Shown here one piece after another: positions 1-11,320 of a stretch of DNA of 64,000 nt. A program made the translations under genes and the position numbers. Position 1 is the stretch's first letter; every line of letters begins with the position of its first letter. The notes beneath the pieces are model-generated. The model was given only the letters and a program-made list of their open reading frames with translations. It did not search any database and was not told the origin of the DNA. Source of the stretch: Capsicum annuum (Eukaryota > Streptophyta > Magnoliopsida > Solanales > Solanaceae); the NCBI RefSeq assembly GCF_002878395.1, contig NC_061118.1:93261148-93325147 (forward strand), read 5' to 3'.

Positions 1-706
1 GTCAAGAATGAGAATGGAAAAAATCATGGACTAAGAGGCCTTTTTATACCTAGTCTAGGCCCTCATAAGTGGCTATCGCAATTTATAGGTGTGCGATCGC
101 CACATCATGTGGTTGCATATGTAAAATCTCACACTTTTCTCTGTGTTCACACCATATTCTTTTCCAAAGGAGTCACGATCGAGGTTTAAAGTGGTGCAAT
201 CATAGTGCACTATGTTTTGTAACTCAAAAATGGTCTCGTCCGGGGACTTGTGATTCATTCAGAATCCCATATACTCAAATAAACCATGTAACTACACTAA
301 ATTTTATGTTTTCGACTTAATGGCTTAATAGGATTTTCCATCCAAGGTCCTTTTGACCAAATGTGAGTCCCACGCCCAAATTTCCAATTTTTGAACTTTC
401 TAACCAATACGTTGAAATGAGGTCGGGTGTCTTAGGACATGACCCAAAGTTCTACCTAGCCTAAAATAAATATTTTGTAGCTATTGGTGTAGTCAGAGTT
501 TGCATATGAGATCATTTTACTAAAGTTTTCATCAGGTAGCCATTAGGAACCAGTAAAGACTTCAAAATAGGAAATTGGATAAAAACCAACTGAACTGTGG
601 ATAACCAATCTATCAGTCCCAGCAAGTCATAAATGACTTGGGTTAGCAATGGAAAATCTCTTAAAATGAAAATATGCAGAAACAGGAATAATGACTTAAA
701 GTGTCA
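1..706 (-). repeat. LTR fragment (LTRf), same family as ChrC LTRs
   Basis: Read on the minus strand, this stretch is collinear with the first 700 bases of the ChrC LTRs at 48820 and 57166. Shared landmarks are the segment around 240-370, which matches the complement of 57520-57620, the segment near 600-640, which matches the complement of 48895-48940, and the cytosine-poor block near 70-120, which matches the complement of 57720-57800. The LTR start lies near 706. The fragment is cut by the window edge, so I cannot tell a solo LTR from the end of a full element. It has no coding capacity. Family assignment is good, but the exact end is uncertain. Confidence 0.8.
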
Positions 707-1201
707 TTGCATCCATGCTCTCACATGATAGTTTATGATGATTCACTGCTCTCCAATAAATAATCATAGGAATTAAATCTATCATACTTGGTAAATTAAA
801 AATTTTGTTTATATTCGTGCACTTTCAAGTTGTCTTCACTTAAATTTTAATTTAATTTTCATTTATAATATCTTGTTGTATTGTTCTCCTAAAATGGTTT
901 TATTTACCAATACATTCCATGTATTGATTCTCTTTTTTGCTATATCATTCCATGATGTACGTTTTAGCTCTTAAGTCTGTAATTATATGCCTTATTAAGA
1001 TCTCTATCTTGTATTATTTGTGAGCCTCTTTCCTACTAGAAGGCTAGATGAGATTTGATGAGATATTTATTTTAACTTTCCTTTCATTGTAGGCTCTTAT
1101 TAGAGGCTTTACAAGCTAGTGTAGTTGTCAAAAAAACTTTGCATTTTCCAATCTTCATTTATCATAACTATTAGTGTTGCTGAACATCATTCGATAAAAA
1201 G
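707..1201. other. Unassigned spacer between LTRf and LARD-A
   Basis: About 500 bases of AT-rich sequence without an open frame or any match that I can see elsewhere in the window. If LTRf is the 5' LTR of a minus-strand element this is flank; if it is the 3' LTR this would be the end of its internal region. The last five bases (AAAAG, 1197-1201) would be the left target duplication of LARD-A, but the right partner is lost. Confidence 0.5.
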
Positions 1202-2146
1202 TGTAATACCCCAAAAGCTCCTGGATAAGTTTTCAATCCTTCATCATATTTTTACAGGCCCCAAATTGATTATTACAAACCATAGATAAGTGTCACGACC
1301 ATTAACATTTTGGGTAAATGGTTCTCGACGCGATATGGTTATAGAAAGCACTTAGAGCATAGTTGAGTTTAAAGAATTTGAATCAATTGAGTTTTAATAT
1401 TGGATTTTACAAGTTCCAAATTTAATGGAGTTTAACTCATAAAACATAACGAGTTAGGTTTCCTACTAAATATTAAATTAAATATCTTTGGCTCTTCTTT
1501 TCGATACATCTAGTTTCACCTAAATACAATATCAGCGTACAACGTTATGCTTATTTTAATTAGGAATGTCTGTCTATTAGAAGGTGAAAACTAAGTTGGT
1601 GAGTTTCCAACTAGGTTATGACTAAGTTGATGAGCTATCAACTAGGTGATTAGCCATCAAGTAATCAACCTTAACCAGTAAATGATAAAAACTAGCTAGA
1701 TATTGATGACTAGGTTGTCGAGTTGTCAACTTAGTTGTCAATGAAATATTCCTGTAAGTGTTTTTAAGTATTTATAGGTGTAATTTTGTCATTTCCTCAA
1801 ATCAAAATCCTCTTCCATGTCTTATATTATCCAATAAGCATTATTTTTCCTTTCTTACTCAGTTTTCAATGCTCATTATCCTCTCTACTCCCAAGAGAAA
1901 GAAGTTAGGGTTTATTCTTAAAGTTCAGCTTCCATGGATCCATATTCAATATTTTCTTCAAGAAATTAAGGTATATGGTCTTTTAACAAGGATAATAATC
2001 CATCATTGTTCCCTAAAAGTTTGATTTTTAAAGAAATTGACTTACTAGGGTTTATACCCACTTTCCTTATGCGTTTAGATTTTGATACTTCCTCATGAAT
2101 TGAACATTGTTTTGCATATGATTTAATGTTTACTCATGTTTTTATA
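1202..2146 (+). repeat. LARD-A 5' LTR, part 1 of 3
   Basis: The piece begins with TGTAATACCCC and is collinear with 23936-24910 of the 3' LTR. Shared landmarks are the GACGCGRTAT block (1329 and 24061), the cluster of GTTG/CAAC inverted motifs (1590-1740 and 24320-24480) and GGGTTTATACCCACTTTCC (2049 and 24804). It stops at 2146, where AthA is inserted, and continues at 9497. Confidence 0.88.
1585..1745 (+). repeat. Cluster of GTTG...CAAC inverted motifs in LARD-A LTR
   Basis: Short, imperfect, quasi-palindromic units of the form GTTGAYGAGTTGTCAAC recur at least five times with degenerate spacing. The same cluster recurs in the 3' LTR at about 24320-24485. Its place in the U3-like first third of the LTR suggests a regulatory or structural role, but I see no direct proof. 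Confidence 0.6.
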
Positions 2147-3722
2147 TGACAGCACCCAAATGCACATGCAAGTGTACGTGGTCTACTAAGTAATATAGTG
2201 GCCTTAAAGAAATCTGAATGATCCTACAAGGACTAGTGTGAAGCAACTATCCAATTCTTGTTTAACTATTGAGATTAATTAGGTGTAAAAGTAACCGATA
2301 GATTTTTATAGTTGTAAACTAAAATTCAAGTAAATAATGCAAAAAAGTAAGAGATTGGACAATCAATAAGGATAAAACAGGGGTTAAAGAACTACGAACG
2401 ATCATACTGCATTATTGAACTTCATTAGTTAACTTGTTTATCTTGGTTCTTTATTCATAGGGTTAATCGTATGATCATGGTCTTCTAGACTGTAATTGTT
2501 TACCTAATTTGGACATTACAAATACATCATTGAGTGGGGATTCAATAATCCAACTATGTTCTTTAAGCTATCATCCTACGTGTGAATCAAGTAAGGCTCC
2601 AAGGTACATCCCTATCCTAGATGCTAATTCAAATTCCTTATTTCATAAAAAAATAAGAATCCTTGTTTGTTCATCCCCACATTCTATCTCTCTATTCCCT
2701 CTCCCGAGATCACAAGGCTGATAATATATGTACTCTAAGGGTGATCAATCCTAAAAATAATTAGAACAAGAATAAACAAGAAACCAAATATGAGAAGCGA
2801 ATTAAACGAAATTAATCCAAAATGATAGTAGTCATGTTCTTGGCTTTAACCCCAGAAAGGGAGTTTTTTGCCACTCATGTTCATAATCATCATCGAATTA
2901 ATTATATGAAGGATCAAAACCATAAAGAAGCTTAATTAAAGAATAGAAACCTAAAAATAAAGTCCAGCAACCTCCAAATCTTGTCCAAGCCATCGAAGGA
3001 TGTCCATAATATGTTTTAATACGTTTTATTTATAGTAGGATAATCATAATACATGCAGGAATAGGATTTCACGTTGTATTTCTATAGATGGATACAAATT
3101 TCTGCTTTGTTAATTCACCGCATTGCTCCATAGTTATCGCTATAGGCTCCATGATGTGGCCTAATCGTGGGAACCTAATGGAAATTAACACTTCAGGATT
3201 TACTCCTCACTGCAAAGCACCTGTGGGATCAATGCTATACGTCTGCAATGTGGTGCAATTGCATTTATCTATTAGAATGAATCCATTTTCATTTACCATA
3301 CACCATGATGCGGTACTGAGCTCCCAGGAATTCTATGTTAGTTATGTTGTCATTATGCTTCAGTTGGACCACTCCAAGCCTTATATGATGTTTCCACTTG
3401 ATTTGATGCTTGTATACCATTCAAGTATTATTGTAGTCATCTTACCAAGACTCCTATAACATTACACACCCCGAATTAAAGCTCAAAATTCAAGACAATG
3501 AGCAAGTAACTTAAACTAGAACATTAGTTTTCTCGTCTAGACTTTAAATGCTCAATTTGAATCCAAACTCATGTGAAAACATATTCAAACTTTGTAAGCA
3601 CATACTTGAATATTTAGATGAACATTTATATCATTATTAACACATAAAGCATATGAATAGTCCTCATAACAAGGCTTATTAAGCTAGGATAACCACACTA
3701 GAGTGCATAAATACATCCAACA
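2147..3722 (-). repeat. AthA 3' LTR
   Basis: Starts TGACAGCACCC and ends CCAACA immediately before the complement of the purine tract. It aligns over its whole length with 7935-9496; paired landmarks are 2190-2250 with 7965-8030, 2700-2750 with 8505-8545 and 3660-3720 with 9415-9496. The flanking pentamers TTATA (2142-2146) and TAATT (9497-9501) match at only 3 of 5 positions, so the target duplication is eroded or the ends are off by a base or two. Confidence 0.88.
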
Positions 3723-3740
3723 TCACCACCCCACACTTAA
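3723..3740 (-). other. AthA polypurine tract
   Basis: The plus strand reads TCACCACCCCACACTT, so the element strand carries a G/A-rich tract ending GGGGTGGTGA directly against the 3' LTR. This is the expected primer for plus-strand DNA synthesis and fixes the LTR end at 3722. Confidence 0.8.
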
Positions 3741-5340
3741 AGTTGTGTTCGTCCTCGAACAACTCTTCACTATAAACATCATAAGCTATGGAGACTCTAT
3801 ACTTCTACTACAAGCAATACATTCAAGTTAGTACTACAACGACTACAAAAGATGCAAGTTTCTACACTAAGCATGTTTTTCACACCATTGAGAGTTGAAG
3901 AACACTACTCCAAACCATCCTAGCCTCAAGAATTGACTCACTAAGTTGGTAAACTCATGCTAATTGCTCAATACAAGATATAATTACAAATTACCCGCAT
4001 TCATCAAATATGTGCCCCCACAACAAGAGAGTCACTCATAATCACTCATATAAATGCAATTTATAATAAAATAGGTGCAAGAATAAATTTATGCTTACTC
4101 TCACAAGGAATTCACAAGTTTCACATAATGAACCATAGACTTGCCCTTAGTTTAGTGCTCCACTATTATTAGAATGCTAAGATTAGGATCAAATAGGTCT
4201 TTAAAGGGTATAATGTAGGCTAAAGGATGGGTACGAACTATTTTGTCTTAATAGTGACTATCTTCCCTAAGTGCTTTAATACACTACATTATACAATTAA
4301 AACCAATATCCAACAACCAAATTACACCACTTTTGTCTACCCCATTCATTTGTTTTCACCCTATCACATTAAGCTCATTTACATACACTATGGTGGGGGT
4401 ATTCTATGCAAAACTCATTCAATTTGAACAAATTCTATTCTTTTAATTACTCAACTCTCCACCACAACACATAACTATTCTTTTGAACACCAATAACTAT
4501 AACTTTGGGGCATCAATTTAAACTTTTTCTTCTTCAATTTCACACTCCTTAACTCACTAAATTTACACTAAAGAACTTAGGAGCTTTGGATTAAATTAAG
4601 GTCTATCAAAGAACGAATTAGGAAACTTATGAGTATGACAAAGCAAAAAGCTAAAGGCTCAACAGGGCTGACTAGGATTATGCACAAAGATGGGTCAAAA
4701 AGTAGGTATAAAACAAGTCTATCAAAAAAATGTCTATATCATCTCCTAAACCTGCACTCTTTATTTCCGTTTGCACATACACCAAGCAAGTTCTAGACAT
4801 CACATGCAACAAGGAATATACAAATACCTCACACGCACATGGCACATTCTAAAATCAGTAAGATCATTACAGACTCTTAACCAAACATTAGCATGAATTC
4901 AAATTTAAGCCACAAATACAAGAGTCATAATAATGAGACTAAGAGTATATAAAGTAGTCATTCACTCAATCAATATGATTTTTACAACCATCGTACTTGT
5001 ATCATGTTGTCAAATATAGCAGCAACAAGAATATCTTATTTATTCCTTACATAGTTTTTTTTTTAAAATTGCTCCTAAAATGGGAATTCCCACCACCCCA
5101 CACATAAAAATCTATTTTGTCCCCAACGTATACTTAAAAGTAGAGATAGAAATACTTATGAAGGCCTCTAGTCCTATATACTATCATATTTATACATCAA
5201 GGAGGTATGGGGACCCCACACTTAGTCTTCTCTAGGATCCTTAGCTTAGGTTTTCGGTACTCAGACTTCCCATCAACTTGTGACTCAACAAAAACAAAAA
5301 ATAGTGAATTAAGAAAACTAAAAACTAAAAATAAAACATA
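3741..5340 (-). other. AthA 3' internal region, non-coding
   Basis: About 1.6 kb between the post-pol box and the 3' LTR. In AthB the equivalent region is much longer and holds a degenerate extra gene. Parts of 3840-4860 match 11400-12480 of AthB, for example the segment around GCTCAACAGGGCT (4657 and 12256). No coding sequence is visible in AthA, so the extra gene was lost or never present. Confidence 0.65.
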
Positions 5341-5344
5341 CCTA

Positions 5345-5398
5345 CTTAACTTTGGTTGCCTCCCAAGCAGTGCCTGATTTAGTGTCGCGGCACAACCC
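5345..5398 (-). other. Conserved post-pol box of AthA
   Basis: The plus strand contains GGTTGCCTCCCAAGCAGTGC followed by TGATTTAGTGTCGCGGCACAA. The same box occurs at 15950-15990 in AthB, about 45 bases after the integrase C-terminus. In AthA it follows the protease linker directly, so its retention marks the 3' breakpoint of the pol deletion. From memory, this kind of box is widespread in Athila-like elements; its role is unknown to me. Confidence 0.7.
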
Positions 5399-5639
5399 AA
5401 ATCAACTTAACCCAAATCCTTCATCATTTTCCTAACTCTTAGAGGTTATCTTCTTATTCATTTCTGACCTCTTAAGTGTGAACTCTCAAGGTCAACAGCT
5501 TTTTCTACTATAGAATTTTCGGGCTCATCAATCTGCATCATGTCAGGCTTAGGTGGTTATGACTTAGGGTGCTCAATGAGGTAGTCCAAAGAGGTCTTTT
5601 ATGGAACTAGCTCTACTGCCCTTCACTTATCTCCTTCAA

Positions 5640-6175
5640 TCATAGTAATCACGCACAAGTATTTATAGTGATATTGTGTGTTAAGCAGTTTGTACACATT
5701 AAAAGATGTCACTTCATACTCAAACATCATTGTGAGTGTACCCTCTCTCACATCAATCAAAGTTTCCCCCATCGCTAAAAATAGATGGCCCAAGATAATT
5801 GGTACCTATTTGTCTGCCTAAAACTCTAAAAAAATAAAGTCAGCAGGGATAATAAATTTATCAACCTTTATGAGGACATCCTCTATCACTCCTTCAGGAT
5901 GGGCTATGGTTTTGTTTGCCAGTTGTAACAGCGCAGATCTCGATCTAGGCTTTCCCAAACCAAATGTGTTTAACAAAGATAGGGTATTAAGTTGATACTT
6001 GCCCCCAAATCACTAAGTGCTTGAACCACTTTACTGTTGCCAATATGAATGTGGAGAGTACACTTCCCAGGGTTCTTAAGCTTTTTTGGCATCTTTTTAG
6101 TCACCATAAAACTACACTCCTCAGTGAGTTCTACCACCTCCACATCATACAATTTAACTTTTTAGAAACCATATC
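5640..6175 (-). pseudogene. AthA aspartic protease and start of the RT linker
   Basis: This is the retroviral-type aspartic protease that would cut the Gag-Pol polyprotein. The open part on the minus strand (6152-5970) ends with a DLGASINLIP active-site loop, so the catalytic Asp is kept. Downstream, in shifted frames interrupted by stops, the remaining protease and the linker that normally precedes RT can be followed to about 5640 (segments such as GVIEDVLIKVDKFIIPADF). No RT follows. The deletion joins this linker to the post-pol box, so the gene is a broken, truncated pol remnant. Confidence 0.85.
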
Positions 6176-7140
6176 CCTCAAGTACTGAGTATACTTGGGC
6201 ATTACTACAAAATATCTAAATAAGGTAAATTAATGTCAAGCTCTCTGAACGTGTCAAAGAACTTCTTGAAACATGCATCCTCTTTTGCATTTATATGCTT
6301 CTGTAGGAAAGGTAGTTGTGGGATTTTCTTCACTTCTTCAACAACTTTTTCTTTTTAGTACTCAGACTTCTTTGACTTTTTTAAAACATTGTTAGTAACA
6401 TATTAGGGAGTCAAATTTTTATCTACCTCCTTAATTTTCTTAGGAGGTTCTTCGTTAAGCTTTTTACCACTCCTCAAAGTAATTGTCATAACTTGTTTTG
6501 GATTTTTAGTATCTTCCAGAAAACCACCTTGAGGCCTGGTATTTAGTGTCTGTGATAACTGCCTCAATTACAACTATCAGCTTTGTGTGGTCGCTTGCTT
6601 GTTCTTTACATCTGCAACCAACTATGTTTGATTAGCTAAAATTTATTTCATCATCTCTTCCAAGTTGCTAGTTGACTGATTTCCTTATGCCTGTGGTTGC
6701 TAAATTTGCTGTTGTTGAGCATTCTAAGGCTGATTCAGTGGTTGAGTCTACCATTTCATGTTGCAAGCATTCCCATAATACTATCTTTGAGCATTTTTTA
6801 CATACATCACAGACTTAGGATTTGCAGCACACATAGCTGTTAAATGACTACTATTTCCATAAACCTTACACCAACCATTAGTCTGCTAAACTATATTAAC
6901 TACTACTGCAGCCTGTGTAGCTCCCACTTTCAGGCTACTGAACTGGGATTTTATCAAATTCTGCAATGCAACAACTAGAGCTAATAAAGCAGTATATTGG
7001 TCCACCTTAAACACTTGGGACTTTCTTAATGGTACTCCTAGAATCACCATGCCACTATGGATTTCATTTTGCGATGTGGTTCAATAAGGTGTACAACTCA
7101 TCATAAGTCAACTCCAGCACTTGACCACCTACAGCTGAAT
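6160..7140 (-). pseudogene. AthA Gag C-terminal half with decayed zinc knuckle
   Basis: On the minus strand, joined from several frames, this part shows a knuckle-like stretch WCKVYGNSSHLTAMC near 6860-6900, in which Tyr stands where the second Cys is expected. A Gln-rich segment follows near 6690-6720, then a TLRSGKKLNEEPPKK motif near 6450-6500 and a FKKFFDTFRELDINLPY stretch near 6215-6265 that precedes protease in Athila-type polyproteins. Many stops interrupt it. The nucleocapsid function, binding element RNA, would be lost because of the missing Cys. Confidence 0.75.
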
Positions 7141-7172
7141 CTAGCAAAATTTTTGTGTTATGGTCAAGTGCT

Positions 7173-7540
7173 TCAACAAAAGTATGAGAAAGTTCCCCAT
7201 TGGGTTGCTGATGACCACTGCCAATCATGATAGAGGTTCTCGTGTATCCTTTGTTTGAAGCTCACTATCTCACAATAAAGTTTTGTAATTTTGCCAAATA
7301 AAAAGAATCTTGTGAGGAACTTTCGATCAAAGTTGTCCCATGATGTGATTGAATTCGCTGGATCAAAATTCAACCACCTTTTAGCTTCCCCAATAAGTGA
7401 ATAGGGGAAGAGTGCCAGCCTCACATAATAAGCATTCACATCTATCGAAATGAATATGTCAGTGAGCTCAATAAAATTCTTCAAGTGGACCTTTGGATCT
7501 TTATCTGCAAGCCTTGTAAACTATTCATTACTAATCAACA
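7173..7540 (-). pseudogene. AthA Gag core (retrotransposon gag domain)
   Basis: The longest open part (7484-7173, 103 codons) carries the capsid-like signature of plant gypsy Gag: LKNFIELTDIF, then RLALFPYSLIGEAKRWLNF, then W-x3-FDRKFLTRFF. This domain forms the particle shell around the RNA. Just upstream (7540-7485) the frame runs through two in-frame stops, and the C-terminus is lost to a frameshift after about residue 90. The lineage call as Athila rests on this segment plus the protease. Confidence 0.9.
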
Positions 7541-7541
7541 G

Positions 7542-7905
7542 CTACACCATATTGTTCTTTATCTCAAACCTCTCTCCAGCAGCTGGTTTCTTAAAAGGTG
7601 AGGGAAGATTTGTTAGAAGTAGGATTCCCACTTCTCTAACTAGCCTACCGACTGTTTGTTCATCAGCAATGATAGCAAGATTATCTTGATCTTTTTCCAT
7701 TTGTGGAATACGTGGGAGATGGATTGCTTCTCTCTTTTGTTGATGGAAAAGTTGCGCAGGTTTTGGGCTTGGTTTAACCAATTCCCAAACCTTTGCCATC
7801 TTACTACTTTGACAACCTATTTCCTGCAAATACCAAATCAAGACAAAGCATAAAACACCAAAGTAATCCAAAAAGTAAAACTAAAAATAAAATAGTTGTC
7901 AATTT
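7542..7905 (-). pseudogene. AthA Gag N-terminal region
   Basis: The minus-strand frame from about 7800 to 7542 ends AAGERFEIKNNMV and joins the Gag core at 7540 after a stop codon. The same RFE-x2-KNMV motif recurs in AthB near 17705-17740, showing that this is the true N-terminal part of Gag rather than chance. The start codon cannot be fixed. The first 25 or so residues of the open frame (7871-7800) probably lie in the leader after the primer site. Confidence 0.7.
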
Positions 7906-7930
7906 ATAAGTCCCCAAAAATGGCCCCAAG
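7905..7930 (-). other. AthA primer binding site
   Basis: The minus strand carries a degenerate TTGGGGCCATTTTTGGGGAC a few bases inside the 5' LTR. It corresponds to the TTGGCATCATTGTTGGGGAC of AthB at the same place. Athila elements are reported to use an Asp-type tRNA primer. The site is mutated at several positions. Confidence 0.65.
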
Positions 7931-7934
7931 AAAT

Positions 7935-9496
7935 TGAGAGTGCCCAAGCGCGCACACAAGTGTACGTGGTCTACAAAGAAATATAGTGGCCTTAAAGAAA
8001 GCCGAACATTGATCCCATGGGGACTAGTGTTAAACAACTATCCAATTCTACTTTAGCTACTGAGATTAATTTGGTGTAAAAGTAACTTACAAAGTTTTAT
8101 AGTGATAAACTAAAAGTCATGTAAATAATATGAAAAATTAAGAGTTTGGATAATCAATATGTATAAATTCGGGGTTAAATCACTACAAACAATCATACAA
8201 CATTATTGAAATTCATTCGTTAACTTGCTTATCTGGGTTGTTGATTCGTAGTGTTAATCGCATGATGATGGTCTCCCGACATATAACCATTTACGTAATT
8301 TAGACATTACAACTTCATCATTGATCGAGTATGTAATAACTCAACTAAGTTCTTTAAGCTATCATCCTACATGTGATTCAAGTAAGGCTTCTAGGTACAT
8401 TCTTGTCCTATACGCTAATTTGAATTCCTTATTTCATAAAAGAATAAGAACCCTACTTTGCTCATCCCCAAGTTATATTTCCCTATTCCCTCTCCCGAGA
8501 TCCCAAGGTTGACAATATATTTATTCTAAGGGTGATCAATCCTCAAAATAATTTTAAAAAAAATAAACAAGCAACCAAATATGAGAAGCAAATTAAACAA
8601 AATTAATCCAAAATGATAGTAGTCATGTTCTTGGCTTTAACCCCGAAAAGGGAGTTTTTAGCCACTCATGTTAATAATCATCATCAAATTAAGTTTATGA
8701 AGGATAAAAACCATAAAGAAGGTAAATTAATGAAAAGAAACTTAAAAATGAAGTTTAACAACCTCCTAATCTTGTCTAATTCGTCCAAGGATTTCAGTAA
8801 TGTGTTTTAATATGTTCTATTTATAGTGGTCAAATCAGAAGCCGTGTAGGAGTAGGATTCAATGTTGTTCTTTTATAGTTGGTCATAAATTTCTACTTTT
8901 ATAGGATTCAATGCGACGTAGCCTAATTGTGGCAATCTACAGGAAATTGACACTTTAGGATTTACTTCTCACCATGATTTGATAGTGGGCTCAACGTTAT
9001 ATGCCTATGGCGTGGTGAAATAACATTAATATAATGAAATGTATCTATTATAATTATACCATAAACCGTGATGAGGTACTAACCCCCCAAGCATCCTAAG
9101 TTAGTTATGCTGAGATATGTGCTTTAGTTGGACCACTCCAAGACTTTTATGATGTTTCCATTTGATTTGATTCTTGAATACCCTTCATGTATCATTGTAA
9201 TAATATTAAAAAGCCTCCTATAACATTACACACCCCAAATTAAAGCTCAAAACAACACAACATTCAAGAAGATGAACTAGTAACTCAAGCTAAAACACTA
9301 GTTTTCTCGTCTAGACTTTAAATGCTTAATTTGAACCCAAACTTGTGTGAAAATATCTTTAAATTTTGTAGGCACATACTTGAAAACTTAGATTCACATT
9401 TACATTATTATTAACACATAAAGCATATGAATTATCCTCATAACAAGGCTTATTAAGCTAGGATAACCACACTAGAGTGCATAAATTCACCCAACA
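7935..9496 (-). repeat. AthA 5' LTR
   Basis: Starts TGAGAGTGCCC and ends CCAACA on the plus strand, and is collinear with 2147-3722. It is 1562 bases against 1576 for its partner. Divergence between the two by eye is clearly more than a few percent, so the insertion is not recent. No coding sequence. Confidence 0.88.
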
Positions 9497-9940
9497 TAAT
9501 TATTCGTGAATGTGATCATACGCATTGAGTTTGATATTTTGATATGAAGTTTGTATGATATGATGAATGATTTCATGTTTAAGTATAAGTTACTATGTTT
9601 ACAAGAAGTTCAAGCTTTTAAGTTCGATTTACAAGTGTTATAGCCTGATTATAGTTCAGTTTTTATTCTATGATCTAAGATAAGACATGAAATCCATAGG
9701 TTTCCTCATGAACATGATTTAAGCAAAAATGCATAATTTATTTTAAATTTATAAACCCTTGTGCGTTTTTAAGGTATATCTCATAAGTATGAGAATATAA
9801 GTATATGTTTTGGGAGTAGTATGTAGCATCTAGATGGAAATATTGGTTTAGTGCATCTTATTTTCTTGAAATTATATTCCACCATAGGTTTAGGGGCCTC
9901 GACAGAGATTGTACACTCATTTTCCTATTATGGTCTATCT
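9497..9940 (+). repeat. LARD-A 5' LTR, part 2 of 3
   Basis: Resumes the LARD-A LTR exactly where AthA interrupted it. 9525-9560 reads GCATTGAGTTTGATATTTTG like 24915-24940, and 9740-9830 parallels 25120-25220, including the TTTTAAGGT...CATAAGTATGAG block. It stops at the TATTA duplication (9936-9940) of AthB. Confidence 0.88.
9936..9940. other. Target site duplication of AthB (left)
   Basis: TATTA here equals TATTA at 19608-19612 immediately after the far LTR, the 5-base duplication typical of Ty3/gypsy integration. Confidence 0.75.
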
Positions 9941-11304
9941 GACACGCAAGTGCTTATGGTCATATAAGTAATATAGTGACTCAATGAATCGAATATCGTA
10001 CCCACGAGAACTACTTGATTACTAATTTAATCAACTTCAATTTTTATAATACTGTATTCATGTGCTTTTGAGTATCAAAATGATTGCGATAATTAAATAA
10101 TTAATCTAAAAAATAAAGAAATAATAAAGTTTGTCAATAGCAATGTAAGTGAGGTTGTAAACAATACAAGTGATAATTCCATGGTTAAGACACTATTCAC
10201 AATCATATAAATCTTTATCCTTATCTTTGTTGTCAGATTTTTTATTTGCAGGGTTTAGATTAATCTTCTACCTAAAGGGACATCACAACTACATCATTAA
10301 TCGGGGATGCAATCATCCATTTAGATGTATTAAGTTATCTTCCTTAAAGTGAACCAAACAAGGCTTCTAGGTATATATCTATCCTGGCAGCTAATTCAAA
10401 TCCTACATTCTATAAAAGAATAGGAAATTACACCTTAAACTCTTCGATCTATCCTAATGATCCTCCCCTCTGATTCATAAAAGGATTACAAATGTATTTT
10501 AATAGTGGCTATTATTCAAAATAATAAATTCAAGAGAATAAGAAGAACCCATGTGATAACCATCATCAACCACTCTAAGAATATCAAATTACAATCATGT
10601 GTTCGGTCTCAACCCTAGAAAAAAGTTGTTTAGCCATTCATGTTCAAAATCAACATGAAAGAAATACAATTTATCATACAAAAGTTAATGTTGAAAGATG
10701 AAGGTTAAAATAACCCTAAGCAAAGATCATAATTGCTTTTTCTTCTGCTCTTTGTGTGACAAAGTGTCTCAAAATTGAGTTCAAGTGTTTCTTTTATAGT
10801 GGGAAATATTTGCCTAGAATTTCCTTTATACCTTATCGTGAAAGCTAAGGTCTGTGATGCGGAGGTAATCCCGAACTCTAGTGTCATCGATGTGGGCTTA
10901 TTGTCGACCCTGACTAGAATTTAACATTCTGAAATCATCAGCCTCTGCGACACAAAGGTTATAGCAAAGATCAGGGTCTGCATCGCGGAGCTATCGCAAC
11001 CCTTACTGGATTTTGTCATTTGATGCTTATTCTTTACCAATTCATTCCATATTTTTTTAGTTTTTTTCTAGCTTCTTCATGTCCAGCATGTCACTCCAAA
11101 TGGTTTCATCGTCTAAAATCTCTTTATTATTTCATTAAAGCATGTCCAATTGAAAAAAATTCATGCCTTGCATCATTAATCTTGTTCATTAGTTCAAGAA
11201 TACATTTTAGGCTCAAATAAAATACAATTTACAAGTTTTAGCTCATAGAAAAAAGTATAAATATGGGTAAATATTGGCACTTGGTCATATAAATAAGCCT
11301 AAGA
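9941..11304 (-). repeat. AthB 3' LTR
   Basis: Begins TGGTCTATC after the TATTA duplication and ends just before a TCACCACCC purine-tract complement. It is collinear with 18133-19607: 9960-10020 matches 18160-18225, 10350-10500 matches 18570-18715, and 11040-11295 matches 19340-19600. It is about 110 bases shorter than its partner, largely because it carries two rather than three of the roughly 90-base units described separately. Confidence 0.9.
10840..11025. repeat. Two 90-base units in the AthB 3' LTR
   Basis: Each unit ends with TTACTGGATTTTG or CTGACTAGAATTT and is followed by ...AAATCATCAGCCTC. Each contains a CGCGGAGNTATCGC-like core. The 5' LTR has three such units (19067-19325). Confidence 0.65.
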
Positions 11305-11320
11305 TCACCACCCTGAAATT
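11305..11320 (-). other. AthB polypurine tract
   Basis: TCACCACCCTGAAATT on the plus strand, equivalent to the AthA tract at 3723. It borders the 3' LTR and sets its end. Confidence 0.65.

Larger units (their letters stand above)
2147..9496 (-). mobile_element. AthA: Athila-type Ty3/gypsy element with RT-integrase deleted
   Basis: A minus-strand element of 7.35 kb with LTRs at 7935-9496 (5') and 2147-3722 (3'). Reading down the minus strand come the primer site (7905-7930), gag (7900 to 6160), protease (6152 to about 5900) and a linker, followed directly by the conserved box at 5345-5395 that in AthB lies just after integrase. RT, RNase H and integrase are therefore missing. The gag style and the protease with DLGAS identify the Athila lineage. 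It sits inside the LARD-A 5' LTR; the intact copy of that site is near 24905. Confidence 0.87.

Noticed and set aside
3088..3459. Plus-strand open frame of 123 codons
   Set aside because: It lies antisense in the AthA 3' LTR, and the equivalent place in the 5' LTR (about 8870-9225) has no such frame, so it is not under coding constraint.
2142..9501. Exact target duplication for AthA
   Set aside because: TTATA and TAATT agree at only three of five positions, so I do not claim it. The insertion is supported instead by the intact site near 24905.
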